From the NCBI RefSeq assembly GCF_001039355.2, contig NW_019775437.1, positions 178,612 to 242,611 of the forward strand: a stretch of 64,000 nt of DNA, in the 5' to 3' direction. The notes below the pieces were generated by a model. It was not told the origin of the DNA. It saw only the letters and a program-made list of their open reading frames with translations, and did no database searches. The position numbers and the translations under genes were made by a program. Numbering within the stretch: the first letter of the stretch is position 1; the number at the start of each line of letters is the position of its first letter. Positions 24,631 to 38,642 of the stretch are shown one piece after another. The stretch is from Lingula anatina. Taxonomy: Eukaryota; Brachiopoda; Lingulata; Lingulida; Lingulidae.

Positions 24631-24646
24631 CAGAGAGTGATCTTTT

Positions 24647-24921
24647 GAGCACATTTAGAACAGATGATCTGCAGATTTACTGATCCACGGACTAAATATG
24701 GCCGACCCATCGTAAAAGAAAGCCGCTTAATATTTTTATGGTCTCACCGTCTCCACATGGGCCATAAAACAGAGCAAATCTCGGCTCGGATGTTTAATTG
24801 CTAGGCCCTTGCAAGGACGGCGCGTGTGGAGGTGGGGAGACCATCAGCAGGATTAAGTGGGTCGGCCATATTTGATCCACGGATCTGCAAGCCCGTGGAT
24901 CAACTAGTTCTGAATGTCCTC
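24647..24921 (+). mobile_element. H2 MITE, copy 1
   Basis: A 275-bp element flanked by TTT (24644-24646, 24922-24924). The left end gagcacatttagaacagatg is inverted at the right end (ctagttctgaatgtcctc). Inner arm text gatccacggactaaatatgg and its partner ccatatttgatccacggatc form the stem. The centre carries gtttaattgctaggccc, shared with copies at 32771 and 34669. Confidence 0.8.
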
Positions 24922-24991
24922 TTTGAGATCTACCTATGCCAAAATGTGTGTAATTATTGACAAGCACTGAGAACTGTGCCCCTCCCAAATA

Positions 24992-25159
24992 CAGGGGCGG
25001 ATTTAGGCCGTCTTCTGGGTCTTCCAGAAGACGGTCAGATTTTCAAGTTTACACTGACGGGTATCTAATTTTTTTTGTTGGAAGACGGTTAAAATTGGAG
25101 GATGAATCAACAAAGATAATTTGGAAGACCGTCAGTAACTAGCTCTGGATCCGCCCCTG
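24992..25159 (+). mobile_element. T5B miniature element, copy 1 (5-bp target duplication)
   Basis: A 168-bp element starts caggggcggatttagg and ends ggatccgcccctg, giving inverted termini of at least 11 bp. AAATA flanks both sides (24987-24991, 25160-25164). Internal inverted text gtcttccagaagacgg and ttggaagaccgtc adds secondary structure. It has no coding capacity. CAGGGGCGGAT-type ends resemble hAT elements, here with 5-bp rather than 8-bp duplications. Confidence 0.82.
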
Positions 25160-26106
25160 AAATAGGAGCATTGCTATTGTTTATAAAAGCAAAATTAACA
25201 CAGGGCATGTGACCATTTATAAGTTAAAAGCAGACTATGCAATATTTCCTGAATATGAAGCCAACTTTAACCATATCTTTATGCCTTATTAATTCATTAT
25301 TTGTCTGACATTTGGACACAAAGTTAACACTTACTCTGGCATTATAAAAGACAGGTCAATTCTGTGAGAATTGTGCATGAATTTGAAAATTAAACCCAAT
25401 TACGTATGATTTTATCCAAAAGTCATGATTTTTTTTTTATTCAGAGAAGAACATACATGAGCCTGTGTTTTTGAAAAAATTCTCTGAACATTCATTGTGG
25501 GGCCAGAGACTGCTTTCTAAAATGGATTATAAAATTGTAGAATTTTGTTATCACCAGAAAAAATTCATGCCTGGATGAAAGTGAACTGTCATAAAAACCT
25601 GGAAATGTAAGTGCTAAAGAAATGCAGCAAGGGATCTTGGGGCATAAATACAATGCCAAAGTACCTGGATTTCTGGATAAATCCCGAAGACTTTCATTTC
25701 CATTTATTTAAGGGTTTCCCAGTTATTGTGAACCATGCAGAATAATGTACATATATTAGTTATGTACAAATAGCCCCTGTAAACAGTGCTACGCATAGTA
25801 TCAATGAAGAATATTACCAATCATTTCTCATTACAACTGAGTGCCTATTCAAGAGAGAATATGATTAGGTGATGTATTTCTTGTAATAGCTATTGTGGAA
25901 GAATACAGTAACTGCCCTGATTAATAAAACTCAATATCCTGCTCAAGATGACAGCATGCATTCAGTAATAACTGCCTTTAAGGCAAAATTTTAAGCCATG
26001 TCTGATAGGTGACCAACGGCATAAGATAATAATTACATCAAATTTGCTGCCATGTTGGTTATTCTCATAATCGTAAAAGGCCTAAAGGCAGGAGGAAAAC
26101 TGGAAT

Positions 26107-26229
26107 GAAAAGTTCCACTCTGAATTCAAATTTGATACATGTCCTATGCCATTTCTGAAGTTGCAAGCTTTTTCAGGAAAAGAACCCCCCCCCCCTTACC
26201 CCCTTTTGAAATTGCTGGCTACAGGCCCG
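26107..26229 (+). mobile_element. T5A element, truncated copy 2
   Basis: It ends gaaattgctggctacaggcccg like the 55533 copy and shares the aagttccactctgaattcaa interior. The opposite terminus is missing. A long C-run (about 26187-26199) replaces the usual short C-run. Confidence 0.6.
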
Positions 26230-26820
26230 TTTTTTCACATTCTGTTCTGCATTTTCTTCCTCCAATCTGAAAGGATTTCATTTTGGAACCATGCACAGCA
26301 AAGTGAATATTTACGTTACCCGGTCATTTGTTAAAAGATACAGAATCAAAACCGAAGGGTATTTTTTCAATTCTCGAAATCTGGTCAATTCACTTAACAT
26401 TGGACACTTACCAAAACAACTTGGCTTTTTCAGCTATTTCCCCATCAACAACTTGGCTTTCTCAACTACTTCCCCTCCCCCCTTTACCCCTTTTAGCTTG
26501 GGATACTACCCTGTCCCGGTAACTGCAAGTCACCCGACTGGCATTGGATAGTTTTAAAAAGCCTCTAAAAACATTTTTACATATAAAATATTTTGATCAT
26601 AATGTGTAAAACAGTGGTGTCATGCAGGTGAAAATCAGTATTTTCATTCAAATGTACCAGTATTAGGAATCTAGGATCAATCGTAATTTCTAACAGGTTT
26701 TCATACGTAAATTGTACTGAAATGCATCCGTCCTGCACTGGGATTTTTTAGAGTTCATTTTTAAATATTATTATTATTATACTAGCAAATGCAGGAACAG
26801 ATCCAGTCATCCGAGGTGAT

Positions 26821-26850
26821 ACCCCCCCCCCCACCCCCCCCCCACCCACA
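26821..26850 (+). repeat. C-rich homopolymer tract
   Basis: C-runs interrupted by single A residues (accccccccccaccccccc). Confidence 0.8.
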
Positions 26851-26917
26851 AGGCTGATGGGACTCTCAAGTAAACTAAGAACACTAACTTCCTTTTTGTC
26901 ATTATTTAAATGTCTTA

Positions 26918-27117
26918 GGCTCTATTCCCATAGATTTTAGATTGATCTATCCCCGCGGGGAGTCTCACTAGATTACTTTCAGATAATCCGACTTAAATGT
27001 CCGTCCCGCCTACTACAAGCTGTAAGGGGGTAATTAACTTTCGTGTCTGCCCGGCTGACAGCTATTTAGCATGAACCCCCAGGGAGTTAGGTCGATCTAA
27101 TCTATGGAAATGGGGTG
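26918..27117 (+). mobile_element. H1 foldback MITE, copy c
   Basis: A 200-bp copy with TTA duplicated at 26915-26917 and 27118-27120. It starts ggctctattcccatagat and ends tctatggaaatggggtg. It has the same arms and central gtaagggggtaattaact as the others. Confidence 0.85.
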
Positions 27118-27134
27118 TTACACAAAATTCCGGA

Positions 27135-27385
27135 ACCCACTTCACACAGGAGCTTAGATCAAAATTAGTTTAACCTTTCAGACCAAAAATGGAAGTCCAC
27201 TTCAATTTACGATAAATAGGTCTAGTTAAATGAAACATTGCACCAGTTTTATATAAGTCTACCAGCCTAGTTCAAAGATTTTTTCTAATTTAGTCAATTA
27301 CTGCATGCAGATACATCTTAAATTAAAATCCAGTTAAATATTTAATTTGAAAGTATAGACCAACTTTAACTCTAAAACTATTTCC
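27135..27385 (+). mobile_element. G3 relic, copy 2
   Basis: It begins near cccacttcacacaggagctt. The phrase cagaccaaaaatggaagtcc followed by acttcaatttacgataaa aligns with the left half of the 16394 element. It is eroded and its right boundary is uncertain. Confidence 0.35.
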
Positions 27386-30000
27386 TAATCTCGCAATTAA
27401 AAATTGGCAGGTAAGACCAGTATTGATCTAGTAACCGTTAACTGTCAACTGTGATTTCACTTCTTATTCGTCTTACAGGGAACATAGTCAAAAATGACAA
27501 CAACGGATATGATTAATGATTTTTCTTACGATCCAATCTGATTTGTCGACTTAAGAATACTGGTTATCTCACAAATATACCAACTTATCCATACAATTAG
27601 CGATAACAACATGCATTATGGACAGGGCCAAGTTTCTGACCAAACACATGTCACGTGTTATTTTCCACCCATCATCTCACATTCAATGCCAAATTATCTT
27701 CACAAAGTCAGCAAATTGGCAGCCTTAATTCTACCTCATTTGGTTAAAAGGATCAATCCATCCCTTTCATTCAGTTTCACCAATTTGAAGGCTACTTGGT
27801 TAGTGAGTTATGACGTGAAGAAAGATCATATTGCCTTACCATGCTCAAAGGACTCCTTTCCTCCCCGAGTTCTTCACTTTCAGTGCAATGTAAATAAACA
27901 TAATATTTAAATCTCCTAATACTTTTGAATTCCCAAATGTCACTGAAGTTATTTCTAAGTGTTCCAAAGTCTCAGACTACACTCATCTTGAAATCTCTTA
28001 AGCCATGGCCGAATGCAAACAGCGTAGTTTAGAAAAGCGTGGAGCGTAACTTTTCTATTTTTATGCAACATTTGATACAGTGTTATAATTTTAGTATCAT
28101 TTTTCATGCATGTCAAAGACTCATAACAAAAATGCTTCCACAAAAGGCCCGAACATGCACCTCAATTAAGGAGCTACCTGGGAGAGAGAGAGAACAGGGA
28201 TAAGAAGCCGTTCACATGCGCCACGTTTCAAACGTACTATGTTCCTTACAGCCGTTTTGTTTCTGTTCTGCATTTCAGACCACAATAAGTCCATTCGCAG
28301 CATTCTAAACATAAGCAGGTAGGCAGGTGAAAAGTTCACCAAATAATACAAATAATCAACCTATGGTCAAGATACACGTAAGAAAAACAGAGTTAACTCT
28401 CTGCACTTATGCAATGTATAAAAAAAATTGATGAAAAATGGTTAGTTTGGTCATTTTTTTCCTACTAGCTCAAGGTCAAAGATGATCAGCATGCCAAAGC
28501 TGATATGCAACTCAAAGGAAACTAACACACTTTATCATAGCCCTGCAATTTTTATTTGCTATTACTAGCTTCCATATAAAATACTGTTATCTTTATAGTA
28601 TGCTGTGAACTTGAGGGTAATAAAATTTAAGCAATCAACATTGTTTTACTGGCTAGTGTACAGACTAGAACAAGGACTCACCGAGGTTGAACCATGTGAA
28701 TTTGTCCCCTCTCAGCTTTCTAGTCTACACCTGTCCTTTCCCTGCGCCTTTTTTGACTTTTGTCCTGAACAAAACGTCCCTAACAATCCATACAGTATTC
28801 ACGCGAAATCCCTATGCAACAATACGCAACTGTTTATGAAAATGAATCAAGGCTTTTGGGAACAAGTCACTTGAAAGATCAAGTTTGTCACGGAAATTAA
28901 TTCATCAAAGGATCTTATTGAGATGGACAAGAATGGGGTTTTATTAATGCTCCCTGAAATAGCACATGGTAAGGTTGGGTTATCAAAAGCAAATCTAACC
29001 CAGCTTTTTGTTCAAATTTGAGTAAATACTTTCCAATCTAATTTCAACACCCTAACTTTCTGTTTTTTTTTCTCCTCCAGTCTATGTATACAAAATGTAA
29101 TAAAACACAACAAAGTAACTGAAGCCAAAACTTCGTTAATTCTTTCAGACGGCAGCAAGGTACTATTACTGTCTCCATAACCACAGTGGAAACAACATAT
29201 AGAAAAATATATAAATTCTTTACTGCCTGGGGAACAAGGTGAAATATCACCCGATTAGGAGAAGGTCAAGCCAGTGCAAAATATACGCTTCATTTTGATT
29301 CAGTTCATGGTACATGCTCATTCCACCCATCAAAAATTCAATCATAAAGCTTGCACATTCCACCCATCAAGCATTTAATAGCCACGCAATAATTTTACTT
29401 ACACTTTTATTAAAAGGATAACAACTGTTCATTTTGGCCCAAAGATGGATTTTTCTGAGGTAAACGACAATTTCCCTATACTTACCAATGATTAAAGAAT
29501 CTACTCCAACATTCAAAGTTAGTCCATGTTTTTTTTTTGTAATAATCTCTTAGGAGATGTAATTGAGTACAGCCATCTATGGAGGTCAGGTGATCCAATG
29601 GCAAGCACAGATTCCAAAATATTTCGAAACTGCCAATTTGGTGGTAAAAGGAAATTTTTAATATTTGTAATATTCGAGTTGTATAAAATATATTCATTGT
29701 AAAATATGGATCATATGAAGAGTTGTTATACCTTTTAACAGCCAAGCAATAATTTTACTTATACATTTATTAACATAAATAGTTTTCAGTAAAGCATTAA
29801 CTTCTAAATGTTTATTTGTACATCACCAGGGAACAGTTTTATACACAACTTTTGATATATCATGCTAGTTATCTACTTCATCAAAACTTTTGGTTCCACT
29901 GAAATGTTAGAAAATAAATGAATTACTACAGAAAAAGTATTCAATGAATAAAACAAAAAACAAACAAACAATTAATAAATAATCAAGGCAGCAAAGCTAT
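27386..30000. other. AT-rich non-coding stretch
   Basis: No supported gene. A phrase of about 37 bp (gcaataattttacttayacw) occurs near 29382 and again near 29745 with minor changes, a short dispersed direct repeat. Open frames at 27611-27910 and 28605-28874 have no recognisable domain. Confidence 0.45.
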
Positions 30001-30044
30001 CAAATGTACAGACATAAAGCAGGAAATAATGATACAAAAAGTTC

Positions 30045-30580
30045 ATGCATCACAAGTAATGCATGCATCACAAGTAACATGGACATCCAGAATATTTATC
30101 TAGCATGGTGCTTCAGGCCCATGAGAGTTCAAAGTCACATCTTGAAAATGCCAATATGTAAAAAAAAAAAGAACATTAAAAGAAAAAAAACACATAACTT
30201 CAGAAATAATAATTTGATGAGGTAACTGATTCAGCTGTATTGAAGTCTCAAGAATCATCCTTGTAAGTTAAATCTTAATAAGAAAAAGGTTTTCCTTTCT
30301 TACTGCTCATGGTGGAAGTGCACAAAATAGGATTTTTGCCAATTTTGATGCAATATCATGTATTGCAAGTAACATGAACGTTTAATGTAACCAGCACAGA
30401 GCTCTAGTCCCATGGGATTTCAAACTCACATACTGAAAAAAATTGCACTACTTCAAGAAAGAGAATCCAATCATGGTGCTTTGCAAGTCAAGATGTACTT
30501 TAGTCCTAAAAATCAGTCTTGTAAGTTTGAAGATAGAAAGTAACAAGGCTTTACGTCCATGGTGTCAGTGCACAATATGT
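30045..30580 (+). repeat. Diverged tandem duplication of about 300 bp
   Basis: Two successive blocks share an ordered set of phrases: caagtaacatggac / caagtaacatgaac, cccatgagagttcaaagtca / cccatgggatttcaaactca, aatcatccttgtaagtt / aatcagtcttgtaagtt, and catggtggaagtgcacaa / catggtgtcagtgcacaa. The spacing between partners is about 240-315 bp, so indels have accumulated. No coding frame spans either block. Confidence 0.7.
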
Positions 30581-31513
30581 ATTTAAAAAAAAAATTAATA
30601 ACATAATGCTATGTTACATAATGGTTTACAGATAGCCAGTTGATGGCTAAATATCAATACATAAACAAAGTTACCCTTATATATAAGCACCTGTCCCCAA
30701 GGCAAACTTCCCTCTTCCCTAAGGCATACTTCAATCTCAGGTAAGTTCACACAATTAATACTCAATTCTCAGTAAGGTTACCTGCTGTCCCAACTAAGTA
30801 CACAAGGGCACAAACATATATATATATACACAAACATAATAATACATTCATTTCTTATTGATGTTATTGCTACAAACAGCTTTTGTGGGGAGAACTCATG
30901 CACAGTTCTTCTGGCCCTAATATCTTCAGCATAAAACTTTGCCAAAAGTATTCTTAGCCTGTCTCAACAAAACTGAAAATTTTTCACATTTCTGCTCCAT
31001 ATTATCATTAAAATGCTACCTTAAATAGATGAATAAAGTGTCCATTTCAATGAAAAATTGATATCCAAGGTGAGGTATGTTCCTCCCATGCTGTCCCCCC
31101 TGTGGTATTCAATGACATAATGTTATATAGGTTATTATTCAGATTTCATACCCCCGTGTAAAGGTACAGCAACGGCCCAGTGAACACCGCAGGATTATGT
31201 CACATTATGCACTAATAGAACAACAAACGCCCTTTTCTTTTTAATCCCACTTAATCCTAGCATTGTGTGTTTTCTTTGCCATAATCAATGACTTACATAT
31301 GGTCGGTATATCGGAATGTTTGATAAATTCAAAATCACTTGTCAATGACCTGTTTTCTTTAAAACCAGTGAATCGGTACGTAGACCATTGGGGTGCCATT
31401 TTCATAACAAAACAGGAAAAGAGTTTCCCCCCTTCAATGAAGATAATATTTAAGAACACAAGCTCAGGCAATGAACAGCATATCACGTTGTAATATATGA
31501 CACCTGATTAACT

Positions 31514-31514
<1 letters not shown>

Positions 31515-31567
<53 letters not shown>
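31515..31567 (+). repeat. (TCAA)n microsatellite
   Basis: About 13 perfect tetranucleotide units. Confidence 0.95.
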
Positions 31568-31569
<2 letters not shown>

Positions 31570-32630
31570 GCTACAGTTTTATGCAGAAATGAAATAAAAA
31601 AGTAAAAACTGCTACAAACCAAAGATTAACCAATAATGGATCCCCACATCACTGCATTCCACAATCTTTATCACACTATCAGTTATAGCCATATACTTTT
31701 GGTATAGGAAATATCAAACAATTATGTAGGTAGTTCAAGAACATTTTATTGTTATTTTGATTTTATGAAAATTACATATATACAGAGTTACATGCACCCT
31801 AAATTTATTGGCCTCCTATCAGATGTCCATAACAACACTCTTAACATTATGATTGTTCACATAAGGGCATTACTTATACAAAATATATTCAAACAATGCC
31901 AAAAACTTGTAGGCCCCATTGTGAAACCTAAAAACACCACTTTTCTTATCATTTAAGATCAAAATTAATGTAAAAGTGACAGGCCAAAATTCAAGCCCTG
32001 CACAAGTAGCAGCCTCTTTATGGAATGGGAGTCAAGTCAGCTGACCTGAGGACGTTCTAAACTGAATCAAACGTGCTACTCGATCAACTCCAAAACAACT
32101 CTTCAAATTGCTTGCCTAATATTCGATCCTTGGAAATAACAGAATTTATTGCAAAATCAATATCTTATGACTTGGTCCCAACAAAGCAAAGTATTTTACA
32201 AACCTGTGTACAATTACCCAGAAATCGCATTAGCTTCCATTGCCAAAGCTTAATTTATACCACATTGGCATAAAACTCAAAAGAAACCAACAAAATCAAT
32301 AAATTGTAATTACATCATTAGGAAAACTATCTAACAGAGATGTCATAACCAGTGGCTATTGAATAATTAAGCCTGTACTCATCATACCTAAGCAATTAAT
32401 AAACTGCCTGGTTATATGTTTGAATGAACACTGCTACATTAAAGAAAACCAATTATTAATGATACGAATTGCAGCTACCAGTAAGAAATATTACTTGTCT
32501 GTGAGGGGATTGTCTATAGTTTCTTAGTGCATGTAAATGATAAACTGAATTTCCTGCTTTTCATGAGCACATACCTAAGTAACATGCACTTATCTGCAAA
32601 TTAAAATAAAAAAAATCAATATTTTCAAGA
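31568..32630. other. AT-rich non-coding stretch
   Basis: Between the TCAA microsatellite and duplication B I see no gene, no recognised repeat and no strong regulatory motif. Confidence 0.45.
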
Positions 32631-32663
32631 AACAAAAAATTGGCTCTTATGAAAAACATTCAA

Positions 32664-32676
32664 AGGTCATTGACCT
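32664..32676. promoter_or_regulatory. Perfect IR-1 nuclear-receptor element
   Basis: AGGTCA T TGACCT is an exact inverted repeat with 1-bp spacing, the arrangement bound by EcR/USP-type heterodimers. It is kept in the duplicate at 34561-34573. Function is inferred. Confidence 0.45.
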
Positions 32677-32770
32677 TACCTATAATGTGTAATAAATATG
32701 TATATGAATATGAGTCAGCAAGGTGCATATGACATGCACATGCAAGAGCAAGGCACAAGTAAATGTCAAA

Positions 32771-33059
32771 GGCCCCATTCAGAACAGATGATCCTAGTAC
32801 TAACTGATCCACCGACTAAATATGGCGGACCACACTTCAAAAGAGATGCCGCCAATTCCTGATCGTTTCCCTGCCTCTATACATGCCATTAAATGGATTA
32901 AATCTCGACTCTAAGGTTTAATTGCTAGGCCCCTGCAGCGACGGCGCATGTGGAGGTGGAGAGACCATTGAGAATCAGCGGCATCTCTTTTGAAGTGTGG
33001 TCGGCCATATTTAGTCGGCGGATCAGTTAGTACTCGGATCATCTACTCTGAATGGGGCC
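32771..33059 (+). mobile_element. H2 MITE, copy 2
   Basis: A 289-bp element starts ggccccattcagaacagatg and ends actctgaatggggcc. Its terminal arms of about 83 bp are nearly perfect inverted repeats, reaching inward to cttcaaaagagatgccgcc and its complement. AAA precedes it and TAA follows. The centre is gtttaattgctaggcccctg. Confidence 0.88.
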
Positions 33060-33661
33060 TAATGTTTGCTGTACACCTTGCTGATGAGTGATGCCATCAG
33101 CTCATACTTATGTGAATTCTATCTATCCACCAAAACCAAACACCTGACCATAAAGAAAGTTGTAATTTTTGGCCGGGTCAGTTACATATACCAAGAAGTT
33201 TGTCCCTTGGAACCATTTCAAATAAAAGAAATTAGACCAAATATTAACCTCAACTTTCAGAGTAAAACATGGAGTACCAGTATCTCAATTCAGGATAAAT
33301 GTGCAGTGCCAGCCCTGTAAAACAGACTAACAATGATAATTATTGGTCTTAAAAAGTCACTATTTCTGTCTTGATTTAAAACATGTGGACTGATATACCT
33401 TGGGTTACAGTACAAAACTATTTATTTGTTCTTAAATTTGGACAAATTTTTTATTTTGCAGTGAGTTATTGTGTTTTAAGTCCAGAGATTCAAAAAGTCA
33501 TTAAGTCGTCTGTTTTGGGGCTAAATTCTTAGCCTGCGCTTAAAACATAATCCACTAGGTTGCATTTCACAATGAATTAAAAATACACTTATTTTTTGTT
33601 TAGCCTCGGGAACAAAATGCCTGGTGAACAAACTGAGAATGTCTTAACAAAGGTGTTTATA

Positions 33662-33805
33662 CCAGGGGCGGATGGAGGCCATCTTCAGAGTCTTCCAGAA
33701 GACGATCAGAATCTTCCAAGTTTACATTGAAAGGCATCTGATTTTTTCTGTCAGAAGTGGAGGATGGATCAACAATATGGAGGATGGATCAACAAAGCAC
33801 CTGCA
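33662..33805 (+). mobile_element. Truncated T5B element, copy 2
   Basis: It starts caggggcggatggagg and shares gtcttccagaagacga and the ggaggatggatcaacaa interior with the 24992 copy, but the right terminus is missing. Two tandem 20-bp units lie at 33759-33798. Confidence 0.65.
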
Positions 33806-34194
33806 TACCCACATGTACCATTTTGGCATGTTTACGGGCCAATAATTCAATAATGCAAAGTCAAAGTTAACATTTAATAATTTTTCAGCCATTCCATTGA
33901 AGCAATTTTGTGAAACAGCCCCCCCCCCCCCCATTAAAGTGACGTACTTATCACAGTGTCATAATTGTGGTCAAAGCGTGACCAATCTTGGTCTGAATTA
34001 TGCTTCTTGACTGACCTAATATGTTGTAATCAGTTTAAAGATACAAAATTCCAAATCCAGGAAATAGAAGCTATCAGCAGGAAAACTATCAAAACATACC
34101 ACAGCTTTAAGCAGTGAAGGCAAACTGATTCGGTTACTCTCAATTAACATTAGTGCCACATGCACTTTGGTATAGGGAATAATTACCAACAAAC

Positions 34195-34229
34195 AGAGAG
34201 AGAGAGAGAGTGAGAGAGAGAGAGAGAGA
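34195..34229 (+). repeat. (GA)n microsatellite
   Basis: A 35-bp GA array with one interruption (tg). The duplicate copy carries a much longer array at 36093. Confidence 0.9.
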
Positions 34230-34377
34230 CCCCCAAAGCTGAGTCACTGTAAAGCACACTTATGCTTATCCCAGACACTGTCAGAAGCACTTAATACCAC
34301 GTAATTTAATCACTCTGTCAGGTGACAGGGAGACATATTAGCTCACAGTCAATAAAAAACTAATTGGGTGTTGTGTA

Positions 34378-34378
34378 N
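34378..34378. other. Ambiguous base between the B copies
   Basis: This is the only other N in the window, and it lies in the 298-bp spacer between the two copies of duplication B. Confidence 0.85.
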
Positions 34379-34427
34379 GCCAAAAAGAAAAACTGTCTTC
34401 CACTTATCGTGTTAACGGTGAAAGTGC

Positions 34428-34480
34428 ACGGCGACGGTGACGGCGACGGCGACATCGACGGCGACAGGGACGGCAACGCC
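34428..34480 (+). repeat. GGCGAC hexamer array
   Basis: A GC-rich, CpG-dense tract of degenerate ggcgac units (acggcgacggtgacggcgac and so on), strikingly different in composition from its flanks. It sits between the N at 34378 and the start of copy 2. Confidence 0.8.
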
Positions 34481-34498
34481 AGACGCAGGTGATGGCAA

Positions 34499-34528
34499 TA
34501 TGTACAGACACATCTGTGTCTGTACATA
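34499..34528. repeat. 14-bp-arm hairpin at the copy-2 border
   Basis: Arms tatgtacagacaca and tgtgtctgtacata flank a 2-base loop. The hairpin ends exactly where the homology of duplication B copy 2 begins. Confidence 0.85.
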
Positions 34529-34560
34529 ACAAAAAATTGGCTCTTATGAAAAACATTCAA

Positions 34561-34573
34561 AGGTCATTGACCT
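34561..34573. promoter_or_regulatory. Perfect IR-1 element, duplicate copy
   Basis: AGGTCA T TGACCT, identical to the element at 32664-32676. Confidence 0.45.
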
Positions 34574-34668
34574 TACCTATAATGTGTAATCAATATGTAT
34601 ATGAATATGAGTCAGCAAGGTGCATGTGACATGCACATGCAAGAGAAAAAGCACAAGTGAATGTCAAA

Positions 34669-34935
34669 GGCCCCATTCAGAACAGATGATCCTAGTACTA
34701 ACTGATCCACCGACTAAATATGGTCGACCGCACTTCAAAAGAGATGCCACCGATTCCTGATCGTCTCCCCGCCTCTACGCATGCCATTAAATGGATTAAA
34801 TCTCGACTCTAAGGTTTAATTGCTAGGCCCCTGCAGCGTGTGGCGGCGGGGAGACCATCCAGAATCAGCAGCATTTCTTTTGAAGTGTGATCGGCGGATC
34901 AGTTAGGACTCGGATCATCTATTCTGAAAGGGGCC
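34669..34935 (+). mobile_element. H2 MITE, copy 3
   Basis: This is the allele or paralogue of the 32771 copy, 267 bp, flanked by AAA on both sides (34666-34668, 34936-34938). It lacks about 20 bp of the right arm that copy 2 keeps (the ggccatatttagtcgg portion). Confidence 0.85.
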
Positions 34936-35521
34936 AAATGCCTGCTGCCTGCTGTACATGCTAACGTGAATTCTATCTATCAACCAAAACCAAATGCCTG
35001 ACCATAAAGAAAGTTGTAATTTTTGGCCAGTTCAGTTACATATACCAAAAAGTTTATCCCTTGGAACCATTTCAAATAAAAGACATTAGACCAAATATTG
35101 ACCTCAACTTTCAGAGTAAAACATGGAGTACCAGTACCTCAATTCAGCATAAATGTGCAGCACCAGCCCTATAAAACAGACTAACAATAATAATTATTGG
35201 TCTTAAACAGTCACTATTTCTGTCTTGATTTAAAACATGTGGACTGATATACCTTGGGTTACAGTACAAAACTATTTATTTGTTCTTTAAATTTGGACAA
35301 ATTTTTTATTTTGCAGTGAGTTATTGTGTTTTGAGTCCAGAGATTCAAAAAGTCATGATAAGTCGTCTGTTTTGGGGCTAAATTCTTAGCCTGCGCTTAA
35401 AACATAATCCACTAGGTTGCATTTCACAATGAATTTAAAATACACTTATTTTTTGTTTAGCCTCGGGAACAAAATGCTTGGTGAACAAATTGAGAATGTC
35501 TTAACAAAGGTGTTTATGTCA

Positions 35522-35680
35522 GGGGCAGATGGAGGCCATCTTCAGAGTCTTCCAGAAGACTATCAGAATCTTCCAAGTTTACATTGAAAGGCATCTGATT
35601 TTTTCTGTCAGAAGTGGAGGATGGATCAACAAAATGGAGGATGGATCAACAAAATGGAGGATGGATCAACAAAGCCCCTG
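35522..35680 (+). mobile_element. Truncated T5B element, copy 3
   Basis: The duplicate of the 33662 relic. Three tandem 20-bp units (tggaggatggatcaacaaaa) occupy 35615-35674, against two in the other copy. Confidence 0.6.
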
Positions 35681-36088
35681 CATACCCACACGTACCAGCA
35701 GCCCATTTTGGTTTGTTTACAGGCCAATAATTCAATAATGCAAAGTCAAAGTTAACATTTAATAATTTTTCAGCCATTCCATTGAAGCAATTTTGTGAAA
35801 CAGCCCCCCCCCCTCCCCCCCCCCCCCGGACATTAAAGTGATGTACTTATCACAGTGTCATAATTGCGGTCAAAGCGTGACCAATCTTGGTCTGAAGTAT
35901 GCTTCTTGACTGACCTAATATCTTGTAATCAGTTTAAAGATGCAAATTCCAAATCCAGGAAATAGAAGCTATCAGCAGGAAAACTATCAAAACATACCAC
36001 AGCTTTAAGCAGTGAAGGCAAACTGATTCGGTTACTCTCAATTAACATTAGTGCCACATGCACTTTGGTATAGGGAATAATTACCAGC

Positions 36089-38642
<2,554 letters not shown>

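Larger units (their letters stand above)
20956..24646. other. AT-rich non-coding stretch with G-rich islands
   Basis: No supported gene. It holds an X-box-like palindrome at 22385, a C-rich/A-run block at 23540-23598, and two G-rich stretches (23695-23790 and 24540-24630). The small open frames seen here, such as 23643-23942 minus, run through G/C-rich low-complexity sequence. Confidence 0.5.
32631..34229 (+). repeat. Segmental duplication B, copy 1
   Basis: This block runs from aacaaaaaattggctcttat to a (GA)n microsatellite and is repeated at 34528-36152 with a few percent difference plus small indels. It includes an H2 MITE, a G3-like relic (about 33170-33390), a truncated T5B element with two 20-bp internal units and a C-run. 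The copies differ in C-run length, GA length and 20-bp unit number, as alleles would. Confidence 0.9.

Noticed and set aside
31515-31567. Regular short repeats resembling an array (CRISPR-like)
   Set aside because: It is a pure TCAA microsatellite with no spacers. No CRISPR-like structure exists in the window.
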